64,000 bases of DNA, taken from the NCBI GenBank assembly GCA_963741355.1, contig CAVUIG010000012.1, forward strand, positions 23,349 to 87,348, written 5' to 3'. Below the pieces are notes generated by a model. It was not told the origin of the DNA. It was given only the letters and a program-made list of their open reading frames with translations, and made no database searches. The DNA comes from CAIWHR01 sp963741355 (GTDB taxonomy: Bacteria; Pseudomonadota; Gammaproteobacteria; Burkholderiales; Casimicrobiaceae). Of the stretch, positions 27,230 through 36,612 are shown piece after piece; position 1 is the stretch's first letter, and every line of letters starts with the position of its first letter. The position numbers and the translations under genes are program-made.

Positions 27230-29662
27230 TCACACCTCGACACGGCCCACGACCACGGTGTCTGCATCGGTTTCCTCGGGGACGGCGGCGAGGGCGAGCG
27301 CGGATTGTCCGGCGTAGAGATCATCATCGCGGCGATTGAAGTTCGCCGGATCGTACAGCGGCGTGTCGATCCGCCAGCAGCGATAGCCATAGCCCTTCAC
27401 CTGTTCCGCCAGCGCCATCAGTTCCGCCTCCGCCGTCACCCCCAGCAGCAGCACCGGCCGCAGCCGCCACAGCGTCTCTTCCCCTCCCGCCACAATCGCC
27501 TGCGCCTCCACCGGCGCATTCACCTTCAGCCAATCGAGCCGGGTCAACTGCAGCTCGTCCAGCGTCTCCGTCCCTTCCCTACCATCCGGCCCCCCCAGCA
27601 TCCGCCGCATCAGCGTCACGTTCCCGATCCGGTTCGCCCCAAGATTCTGCGACAGCACCCGCTTCACCACCGGCCGCTCCTCGTACAGGAACAAGTGCCC
27701 TTCCGGCCCCAGCGCCTCCCCCAGCGCTATCGCGTGCGCCCCCACCCCCGCCCCCACCTCCATCCCCACCCCACCGGCACGCACCCAGCGCAGCATCAGC
27801 TCGAGTTGCCCCTGCAGCCACTCCCCGTACCACTCCAGCGACGAACCCATCGGCTCGTCATCCGGAAAATACTGCACGATCCCCACCCGCGCTTCCGTCA
27901 CCGCCGACAGCCCCGCAATCCGCCGCGGCGCGAGCCCCACCCGCGGTTCAGCACCGGCTCCTCTCGCTGCGGCAACTCCGGCGCCTTCCCACCCGCCGCC
28001 ACCCATTCCCGCAGCGCTTCCTTCACCCGCCCGATCACCTCGTCCCAATCCCCTCTCCGCTTCTGCCGGAACAGCCGCGCCGTCGGATACCACGGCGAAT
28101 CCTCCCGATCCGTCAGCCAGCGCCAGTCCGCCGGCTCCGACAAGAGCACCCACACCGGCTTGCCCAACGCGCCGGCAACATGCGCAACCGCCGTGTCCAC
28201 GGTCACAACGAGATCCAGCTGCGATATCACGGCGGCCGTATCGCCGAAATCGCGCAACTGCGGACCAAAATTAATCATCGTCCCGGAGTCGGTCTTCAAC
28301 TCGGTCGCGGCGACACCCTTCTGCAGTGCATACAACTCGCCCCTTCAAATCCCAGAGCGGCGCGAACGTCGCAAACGGCATCGAGCGCAGTCGATCGTTG
28401 ACATGCCCGGGCCTCCCGCCCACGACCAATCCGATCCTCGCTGCGCTCGCGTGACCAAGCTGGCTCTGACCGCATTCGGCGGATCGCGGGCACCGGCAGA
28501 TACGGCACGGAGATGGAATTGGTCCCAAGGTCGTCCCGAAGACCTGCGCGATGCGACATCAGGTTGATCCAGTAGTCGAATTCGGCTGGAAGCTTGCGTC
28601 CACGACGCGATTCACTCCGGGAACGGCTTCGGCCAAGGCCGCGAGCAGCGGCTGCGCCTGAAGCAAGACCGTCGGCCCAAGCGCCTTGACAAGTGCGGCG
28701 CATAGCGAAGGAAATGCAACGTGTCGCCCAGGCCGTGCTCGGGGCGAAGCAGGATCGTCTTCCCCGCAGATGCCTGACCGCTCCACCCGGGCAGCGCATC
28801 CTCGGCGCGGGTGCTGGAAAGCGGCATCTTGAGCGACCGGAACTCGAACTGCCGCCACCCGTCGGCGAATCGGCCGGTCCGAAACAACGGGAATGAAGGC
28901 GAAATGGAGGTTCGGGTCCGGCGCGCCGGGAAGGACGCGCTCGTAGAGCGAGATCGCCGCATCGGGGTCGCCCGCGCTGGCGAGATACATACCGACGTTG
29001 CACAAGGCCTCACCGTCGCCCCCACCGTCGCGGCCAATGTCTGCGCCCTTGCGACCGCCGTCGCGGCAGCGTCGATCCGATCCTGCCGAAACAATGCCAC
29101 GCCGAGGTTGATCCACGCCCGCGCATCGTTCGGCGCGAAGTCGATCACCCGCCGGAACGCGCGTTCGGCGGCCTCGAATTCGCCGAGCGCCAGCCGGCAG
29201 ACGCCGATGTTGCCGAGAGTCGCGATGTTCATCGGCTCGATCGCAAGGGGTTCTCGTAGTCAGCGATGGCATCGCGCATACGGCCATGCATCTGCAGCGC
29301 GCCGCCGAGCTCGAGATGCGATTGCCAGCGTCCCGGGTCGGCCTCCGCGGCATCGGCAAGCCAATGCACGTCCGCGGCGGCCGACCCAGCGAAAGCGTCG
29401 ACGCGCGAGGCGGAGATAAGTGTCGGGTTCGCGCGATCCGGAGCGCTCGGCCGCCGCGAAATCGGCAAATGCCTCCCGGACCCGACCCCATCGATGCAGC
29501 GCGTCGCCGCGCGCGAAGAGCAACGCGCATCGGCCGGTGACCCTGCCATCGCCGAATCAACAATCCGCAACGCCACCGAAAAATTCCAGCCATCGCAGAG
29601 GCGGCCGGCCTCGGCCACGAACTCCGCCTCCCGCCGATCAACGTCGGCCCCCTTCCCGGCAT
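27230..29662 (-). CDS. TPR / GT9-like glycosyltransferase / FkbM methyltransferase fusion, copy B (frameshifted)
   Basis: Same layout as copy A. TPR part: EAEFVAEAGRLCDGWNFSVAL, LFARGDALHRWGRVREAFADF, ARAWINLGVALFRQDRIDAAA. GT9-like part: GKTILLRPEHGLGDTLHFLRYAP, RIGLVVGGRPGHVNDRLRSMPF, LDLVVTVDTAVAHVAGALGKPVWVLL. FkbM part: GMEVGAGVGAHAIALGEALG to NFNRRDDDLYAGQSALALAAV. At least six indels interrupt it, near 29645, 29530, 29240, 28950, 28345 and 27950. The ATG at 29662 lies 4 nt past the stop of copy C (TAACTTGATG), consistent with an operon. Adding one G to the adjacent G run brings this ATG in frame with the TPR region. Confidence 0.72.
27272..28122 (-). repeat. Near-identical paralogue block, copy B
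   Basis: Second copy of the shared approximately 850-bp block. It stays in frame across places where copy A or C is shifted, for example the CGCCCC run near 27640 and GAACAAG near 27690, so it serves as the reference for correcting them. Confidence 0.85.
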
Positions 29663-29666
29663 CAAG

Positions 29667-32339
29667 TTAGCGTCGGTCGATGCGCTGCCATTCAAATTTC
29701 AACAGTCGCCATTCCAACAGTGCCGAGTCCGATTCATGGCGAGGCGAGGATTCCCTCGCGCAAGGGTCGCGATTGGCCGAGCGGGGCAATGCGATCGCCG
29801 TCACTACTTTGCGGAATCGTCGAATGACGGTCTGACGAAGGGGCACGTCGGATTCCTCGGGGACGGCGGCGAGGGCGAGCGCGGTCGGCCGGCGTAAAGA
29901 TCGTCGTCGCGGCGATTGAAGTTCGCCGGATTGAACAGCGGCGTGTCGATGCGCCAGCAGCGATAGCCATAGCCCTTCACCCGCTCCGCGCAGCGCCATG
30001 AGCTCCGCCTCCGCCGTCACCCCCAGCAGCAGCACCGGCCGCAGTCGCCACAGCGTCTCTTCCCCTCCCGTCACAATCGCCTGCGCCTCCACCGGCGCAT
30101 TCACCTTCAGCCAATCGAGCCGGCGTCAACTGCAGCTCGTCCAGCGTCTCCGTCCCTTCCCCACCCTGCGGCCCCCCCAGCCTCCGCCGCATCAGCGTCA
30201 CGTTCCCGATCCGGTTCGCCCCAAGATTCTGCGACAGCACCCGCTTCACCACCGGCCGCTCCTCGTACAGGAACAGTGCCCTTCCGGCCCCAGCGCCTCC
30301 CCCAGCGCTATCGCGTGCGCCCCCACCCCGGCCCCCACCTCCATCCCCACCCCGCCTGCACGCACCCAGCGCAGCATCAGCTCGAGTTGCCCCTGCAGCC
30401 ACTCCCCGTACCACTCCAGCGACGAACCCATCGGCTCGTCATCCGGAAAATACTGCACGATCCCCACCCGCGCTTCCGTCACCGCCGACAACCCCGCAAT
30501 CCGCCGCGGCGCAAGCCCCACCCGCGGTTTGAGCACCGCCTCCTCTCGCTGCGGCAACTCCGGCGCCTTCCCTCCTCCGGCCACCCACTCCCGCAGCGCC
30601 TCCTTCACCCGCCCGATCACCTCGTCCCAATCCCCGCGCCGCTTCTGCCGGAACAGCCGTGCCGTCGGATACCACGGCGAATCCTCCCGACCCGTAAGCC
30701 AGCGCCAGTCCGCCGGCTCCGACAAGAGCACCCACACCGGCTTGCCAGAGCTCCCGCCAGATGCGCCATTGACGTGCACACCGAGATCACCAGATCCATT
30801 TCCGATATCACCGCTGCCGTATCGCCGAGGTCGCGCAGTTCGGCCGCGAGATTGGTGAGCGGCTTGCCCAGCGCCATCGCTTCCGCTTCCGTCTCCCGCG
30901 CGCCCTTCTGCAGCGCGAAGAACTGCACGCCCTCCACGTCGAGCAACGGCAGCAGCTGCGACAGCGACATCGAGCGCCGCCGATCGTTCGGCTGATCCGG
31001 ATTGCCCGCCCAGACCAGTCCCACTTTCAAGCCATCGTGCGCGCGAAGCCGCGGCTGCCATTGCCTCGCGCGTTCCGGGTCGGCGTCGAGATACGGCACA
31101 TGCGGGGACCGAATCGACCGTGGTCCCGAAATCGCAGGGATGCTCATCAGCTGGATCCAATAGTCGAATGCCGGCAGCGGCTCTCCCTGCGGATAACGAC
31201 GTCGACGCCCGGAATGCCGGCGTCGATTCCGCCCAGGCCGCGCCACGACTGCAGCAGCACCTTCGCGCCGAGCGCCTTGATGAGCGGCGCATAACGCACG
31301 AACAACAGCGTGTCGCCGAGACCTTGCTCCGGGCGAATGAGGATCGATTTTCCCTCGAGGTCCTGGCCGCGCCAGACGGGCGCCTCAGCCGTCCCTTCAG
31401 CGACAGCAGCGGCTCGACCATCCAGCGGAACTCGTTCTGCGGCCATCCTTCCCCCAGCGGCCCTGATGCAGGAGGACATGCGCGTAAAGGTAGTGCGCAT
31501 TCAGATTCGGCGCCTCGGGAAGATACGCCTCGGGCAAGTCCACCGCTTCCCGCATACGTCCGAGATCGGCGAGAAACAGCGCCTTAAGGAAGAAGAGGTC
31601 GGGTTCGCCGTCGCTGGCGGTGCCCGCGACTGCGCGCGCTCGATCGCCTCCAGCGCCTCCTCCTTGCGTCCCTGCGTCTGCAGAGCGACCGCGAGGTTCG
31701 CCCAAGCCTTCGGATTCCGATCGTCGATTCCGATGCAGCGGCGAAACCTGGCCTCGTCCTCGGCACTCTCGCCTGTCGAGAGCAGACAGATGCCGGATGG
31801 TTCAGGCTGTGGAAGTGCCGAAGGATTGAGCTCGAGCGCCCGCCCGAACGCCGCGATCGCAGCGACAAATCGCCTGCGCGCCTGCAACACCCGGCCGTTC
31901 TCGAACCAAAGGCGCCATGAATCCGGATTGACGGCGAGCGCCGCGGTCAGCTCGGCTTCCGCATCATCCAGCCGTCCGGCCGATATGCCTGACAGCACGA
32001 CCGCGAGATCGGCCTCGGGCCTGCAGGCGACCGACCGTGCCTTCGTATGCTCGTCGAAGGCTTCGCGAAATCGTCCGCGATCGTAAAGCGTCGTGGCAAT
32101 CGCGAGGGCGGCGTCGGCGATCAAACGATCCCTGGATCAGCTCGACGGCGCACCCTGCCCGCCCTCGGCGCGCGATTCGCGTCGTCCGGATGCCCCGGGC
32201 ATTGCCGGCGTCGCGGCCGCGACCGATTCGGCCGCCCTGGCGATCCGGGCGTCCTGATCGCCGATGTCGCACTCGCGCGCGCCGTTCACGGTTCCAGCCG
32301 GATCCCGGAGTCGCGCGATTCGGGAGAAAGATTCGTCAT
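29667..32339 (-). CDS. TPR / GT9-like glycosyltransferase / FkbM methyltransferase fusion, copy C (frameshifted, mosaic)
   Basis: Third paralogue. TPR part: ADAALAIATTLYDRGRFREAFDEH, AAIAAFGRALELNPSA, AWANLAVALQTQGRKEEALEAI. GT9-like part: GKSILIRPEQGLGDTLLFVRYAP, VGLVWAGNPDQPNDRRRSMSL, MDLVISVCTSMAHLAGAL. FkbM part as in A and B, with an extended C-terminal tail to the TAA at 29667. Frameshifts occur near 31450, 31190, 30750, 30275, 30125, 29985 and 29910. The best-supported ATG is 32124; an N-terminal piece MTNLSPESRDSGIRLEP from 32339 may belong to it but is followed by a shift. The GT9-like region joins B-like and A-like sequence near 30745. Confidence 0.7.
29853..30704 (-). repeat. Near-identical paralogue block, copy C
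   Basis: Third copy of the shared block. Compared with A and B it carries more indels (GAACAGTG instead of GAACAAGTG near 30275; GCCGGCGTC near 30122), and its first 100 bp are the most diverged. Confidence 0.85.
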
Positions 32340-32354
32340 GGCGTAGGACTTCCG

Positions 32355-34869
32355 TCACCATGATGGCAGTGGCGTCCACGCTACGCTCGCCTCGATTTCC
32401 TCCGGAATGGCGAGCACTCCGACGACGCCATCCCCCGCGAAGATATCGTCGGAGCGGCAGTTGAAGCTGCCGATATGGAAGTAAGGCATGTCGACATGCC
32501 AGGCGCGGTATCCATAGCTGCCGCAGAACTCCAGCATGTTCGGCAGCGCCGCTTTGTCGGGGGCACAGACCAGGAGGCACGGACGGAGGCGCCAGAGCGA
32601 ATCGTTCGCCCCGGCGAGAATGGCGCGCGATCCGCACCCGCGTTCACCTTCAGCCAGTCGAGGCGTTCGAGAGCAGGTCGTCTACCGAATCCGCGTCAGG
32701 CGAGGCTGCGTCGGCAATTGTCGGGTCGACGCCGAGCTGCAGTGGTTCGAGCGTCCCCCGACCGAGACGGCGGAGCATCACGGTGACATTCTGTATCCGG
32801 TTAGTCGCAAGGTTGTGCCACAGCATACGCCGCGTCACCGGATCGTCCTCGTAAGCCAGCAAGTGCCCGTCGGGCCCAGCACGCGCCCCAGCACGATCGC
32901 ATGCGCGCCATAGCCGCTTCCCGCTTCGAGGATGGTCTCTCCGGGGCGCAGGAATCCAGCGAGCGTCTCGAGCACGGGCTGAAGATAGTCCCCGTACCAG
33001 TCCAGGGACCGGCCCTCGACGCCATGGCCTGGATCGAATTGCATCAGGCCGGCGCGCGTTTCCGCAGCCACGGCAATGCCTAGCGGCATTCGCGCGACGT
33101 CGGAATCGATCGCCGGCGGAGAGAGACGGGGCCGCGTGCGCACGGCGCTTCGGAATTCGTTCCGTCGGCATCCGATTCAGCGAGCGGCTCGAGATCGCCG
33201 GCTACACGCGCGATGACCTCTCCCAGTCCTTCGCACGTCGCTGCCGGAACAACCGGATCGTCGGATACCACGGCGAGTCTTCACGCTCCTTCAGCCATCG
33301 GTAATCTGCGGGCTCCGGAAGCAGCAACCAAACCGGCTTGCCGAGCGCGCCACCGATGTGCACGACGGCCGTGTCGACCCGATCAGCAGATCCAGTTGCT
33401 CGATGATGGCAGCAGTGTCGCCAAAGTCGCGCAGTTCCGGGCCTAGATTGTCGAAATCGACCCTGCGGCCAACTCTCGCTGGAGTTGTCCCGGCAGCGCC
33501 TCTCGCTGCAGTCCGAAGAAACGGACCCGCGGGAGATGCAGCAAGGGCCGGAAGGTCGCGAGCGGGATCGAACGATTGACATCGTTCGCGTGCTTCGCGC
33601 TGCCGGCCCATGCGACGCCTACCGTCAGCATCTCGCTCATCGCTCAAGCGGGCTCGCCAGCGCGCCGAGAACCCAGGGTTGACGCGAAATAGGGAATGTC
33701 CGTCGGCATCGTCGCCAGAGTCGTCGCGAAGATTCGCGGCAGGCTCATAAGGTGAACCCAGTAGTCGAACGGCGGCAACGCAAGATCCGCCTCGAGGACC
33801 ACATCCACGCCCGCAAGCTCGGCGTACATCGATTCGATTTCGCGATCGGCTGCAGCAGAATCCGCGCGCCACGCTCTTTCAGCAGCGGCAGATAGCGCAG
33901 CATCTGGAAGACATCGCCGAAGCCCTGCTCCGCCCGAACCAGCATCGTCTTTCCGCGAAGGGCCTGCCCGCCCCAGACCGGCTTGCCGTAATTCGGGCGA
34001 ATTTCCGAGAGCGGCCCCGTGAACCAGCGGAATTCGAATTGACGCCAGCCGTCGAGAATCGACCTTCCGCAAGGAGCGCGGTCGCGTAACCCAGATGCGC
34101 GTTGAGATTCGGCCGGCGTGGCAGCTGTTGCTCGAGCATCTCGACGCACTCACGGTGCGGCCGAGTTCGTCAACGCGACCGCGACTCTGGTCGAAAACCT
34201 CGAGATCGGATCCGGTCCCGCAATCGCTTCGGCGCGGGGCAAACATTCCAGCGCTTCCGCCGGACGGTTCTGCAGTAATGCTGCGATTCCCAACAGCGCA
34301 TGCGCCTGCGCACAATCCGGATACTGCTCGAGCATGCGCTGCGCTTCGACGACGCATCGTGCAGGATCGCCGATGGAGGCGAGGCTGCGGCACAGTTCGA
34401 TCCGCGAATCCAGACGGGTCGGGTCTTCGGCAATGACCGATTCGAAGGTTCGAATGGCACTCAAGGGATTGCCTGTCGCTTCCTGCAGCGTGCCCATCAG
34501 GTGGCGCCAACCGAACTCCGAAGGCTCGGCGAGAATCGCTCGCTCGGCTGCCGATATCGCGCTGTCATACTCCCCGAGCGCCGCGTGCGCGGCCCCAAGT
34601 TCCGCGTAAAGTCGCGCGGTCCGCATCCCCAGCGCTTCGGCGCGCAAATAGGCATCGCGCGCCTCGCGGCCTCGACCCCAGGCGGACAGGGTCTCCGCCC
34701 TGGCGACGGCGAGCTCGCCGTCATCGGGAGCATGCGCGAGCGCGGCATCCAGTGCCGCGAGGGATTGCGCAAGGAGAGACGACCCGCGGTCGAGCGCCGC
34801 GCGGGCAATGACCTTCTCGCGGCTCGCGATGGCAATGCCTGGCGGCATCGCGCGCGGACGCAGATTCAA
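32355..34869 (-). CDS. TPR / GT9-like glycosyltransferase / FkbM methyltransferase fusion, copy D (divergent, frameshifted)
   Basis: First of the four paralogues in transcription order and the most diverged. A long clean TPR part (34150-34869) starts MNLRPRAMPPGIAIASREKV with units such as ARLYAELGAAHAALGEYDSA and AQAHALLGIAALLQNRPAEA. GT9-like part: GKTMLVRAEQGFGDVFQMLRYLP, VGVAWAGSAKHANDVNRSIPL, ALGKPVWLLLPEPADYRWLK. FkbM part: ILEAGSGYGAHAIVLGRVLG and YRAWHVDMPYFHIGSFNCRSDDIFAG. It lacks the near-identical block of A-C. Frameshifts lie near 34150, 33880, 33650, 33450, 33380, 33210, 32870, 32680 and 32560. It starts about 300 bp after the second pilin gene on the same strand. Confidence 0.7.
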
Positions 34870-35167
34870 GCCGCGTCCCTGGCGAGCCGGCGCCGCGGCC
34901 TGCGCAACAGACGAGCGCCGAGGAACATCGTGGGAGAGCGGTACAGCATGGCGACAATCGAAGTTATTTGATGATAGCGCACCGCGTCGGGGCCGCGTCG
35001 CGCGCCTCGCGCTCCATCAGTCGTGGGTGCTGGAATCGCCACTCGGACATCGAGCGGGCCAATCGGATTCCCGATCGAATCCGATCTACCGCGCGGACCA
35101 GCTTGCGGGCTCGCTGACCGCCAGTGGTAGAGTGGACCACGGAGTGGTGCAAAGGCGAGTGCCTGCG

Positions 35168-35607
35168 CTAGCTGCAGGTGATCGGCGCACAGGTCGACGT
35201 GCTCGTGCAAGTCCATTGGATCGGGTCGTCGGGCGAAGGCACGGAGGGGGTGAGCGTGACGACCTTCCCGCCGGCGCATGGAGACACTTCCAATGTCTTC
35301 ATCTGCACGATGATGGACCCGCCCACCACGGAGATCGTGTCGGCCCATCTCCCCGCATTCCCGGAGGTTATGTCGGCGGGAATCCCCGAGCTGCCACCAT
35401 TGATCGCGGCCATCGCCGTTTGGCTTTGCAGTGCTTCCGCAATCGCGGGCTTGAGTTTCGCGGCGACCTGAATGGCCTCGGTGAGCTGTGCGCGCCCGGT
35501 GTAGATTTGATACTGAGGAATGGCGATGGCCGCGAGAATTCCGATGATCGCGACCACGATCATCAGCTCGATCAGCGTGAATCCGCGATGAAGGCGCTCG
35601 AACCCAC
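35168..35607 (-). CDS. Type IV pilin, second copy (start uncertain)
   Basis: About 145 residues. The prepilin motif HRG then FTLIELMIVVAIIGILAAIA is the class-III signal processed by PilD, with methylatable Phe1 and Glu5. The mature part has IPQYQIYTGRAQLTEAIQVA and a C-terminal pair of cysteines around DPIQWTCTSTSTC, the pilin D-region. No in-frame ATG exists at leader distance. A GTG at 35607 with GAGGGA upstream gives the leader MGFERLHRG if the following G run is one base longer, so a missing G near 35603 is likely. It follows the first pilin and its terminator and leads into the TPR-glycosyltransferase array. Confidence 0.82.
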
Positions 35608-35715
35608 TGTCCTGTCCCTCGTCCCAACGGCCAAGGCTACCTGTGCAGTGAAGCAATTTCTGCACTAGGCAGATGACCGGCTGGCTGGTCCCGCGCATGG
35701 CTTCGGCACGGTCGC

Positions 35716-35742
35716 AAAAAAAAGGGGCCGGAATCCGGCCCC
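35716..35742 (-). terminator. Rho-independent terminator after the first pilin gene
   Basis: On the minus strand, GGGGCCGG/CCGGCCCC with a short loop is followed by eight T. It lies 22 bp past the pilin stop, so the first pilin is mostly a monocistronic transcript and downstream genes need read-through or their own promoter. Confidence 0.9.
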
Positions 35743-35763
35743 TACTGAAACAGAAATGATCGA

Positions 35764-36205
35764 TCAGCCCGAGCAAGACGTCGGGTAGCAACCCACGCTG
35801 GCGGTCGTCGAGCACGTCCACTGGATCGGCGCATCGTGCGCCGGAGACGCTTGGCGTAAGAACGACGGTCTTGCCTTGCACGCAGCTCGCAACGCCCGAC
35901 GCCTTCATCACCGCAGTGATCACGCCTGACGCGACCGAAACGGTGTCGGCATACTTGCCGGCGCCGGTGGCAATCGACGGCGGAATTCCCTTACCCGCAC
36001 TGTCCGCGCCCGCGTAGGACCCGAAGTTCTGGTAATACTCGCCCACCGCGACCTTCAGACCACCTGCGATCTCGATCGCGTCCGCCAACTGCGCGCGGGC
36101 GGTGTAGCTCTGGTACTGCGGAATTGCAATCGCCGCAAGGATACCGATGATCGCAACCACGATCATCAGTTCGATCAGCGTAAAGCCTTGTTGTATTCGC
36201 TTCAT
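35764..36205 (-). CDS. pilA: Type IV major pilin PilA-like (one frameshift)
   Basis: About 146 residues, starting MKRIQQGFTLIELMIVVAII, a short basic leader with a Gly-Phe cleavage site and Glu5. The alpha-helical spine continues to IPQYQSYTARAQLADAIEIA. Near 35838 one extra base must be removed to restore the disulfide-bounded end APIQWTCSTTASVGCYPTSC, which matches the PIQWTC end of the second pilin. It has a sigma-54-like promoter upstream and its own terminator, fitting the abundantly made major subunit. The adjacent glycosyltransferase-like genes make it a candidate modified protein, by position only. Confidence 0.9.
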
Positions 36206-36612
36206 TCGATGTCTCCGATAGTTGTTGACCACATTCGCTACCCGCGCAACCCAGCGATGCTGACACCAACAAAGCACGTGTTATGCCATTGTTCTGAGAT
36301 CTGCCAACGCGAACCGCGATTAAGCTAAGTAAATGTTTTTCAATAATATTATTAAGAAAATCCGCAGGATTTCCCTCGGCGCCCGGTTGTGATCGCACAT
36401 CGGAGCGTTCGCCCTTGCGCCCTCGATTGGACGTACAGCGCGACCCAGGTGACGCTGCGCGTCACTTCGGGCACCGCGGCGAAATCAGGGCGAACCGGGA
36501 TTTGCGCCCGGCACCCGTCGCGCCTGCCGTGAACCGCGGAAATCGTGCTCGACGGGGCAAAGGATCCTGACCCGACCGATGCAAACGCCGTGCAAGAACC
36601 TTGGGCGCGTTC
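36206..36612. other. Gene-free region upstream of pilA
   Basis: A 407-bp stretch with no convincing gene. It contains the pilA 5' leader, the sigma-54-like element and an AT-rich tract at about 36310-36365 (runs such as AATAATATTATTAAG) that stands out in this GC-rich window and could be an activator or IHF-type bending site. The part nearest the FHA gene stop is ordinary GC-rich spacer. Confidence 0.5.
36274..36288 (-). promoter_or_regulatory. Sigma-54-like promoter of pilA
   Basis: Minus-strand TGGCATAACACGTGC has the GG of the -24 box and the GC of the -12 box at exact sigma-54 spacing (consensus TGGCAC-N5-TTGC). It lies about 70 bp before the pilA start, suggesting a leader of about 55 nt. 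In many betaproteobacteria pilA depends on sigma-54 and the PilR activator; no pilSR genes are in the window. Confidence 0.6.

Noticed and set aside
29853..30704. A CRISPR-like or transposon origin for the repeated blocks
   Set aside because: The blocks are long coding segments within homologous genes, with no short spacers, terminal inverted repeats or transposase.
24665..34869. True pseudogenisation of all four TPR-GT9-FkbM genes
   Set aside because: Codon-level conservation continues on both sides of each indel, and sibling copies are in frame at the same places; sequence error is the simpler reading, though it cannot be proven here.
35168..36277. A single 369-residue double-pilin protein
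   Set aside because: The long open frame joins two pilins only because of a frameshift near the end of the first; a terminator and a new pilin leader lie between them.
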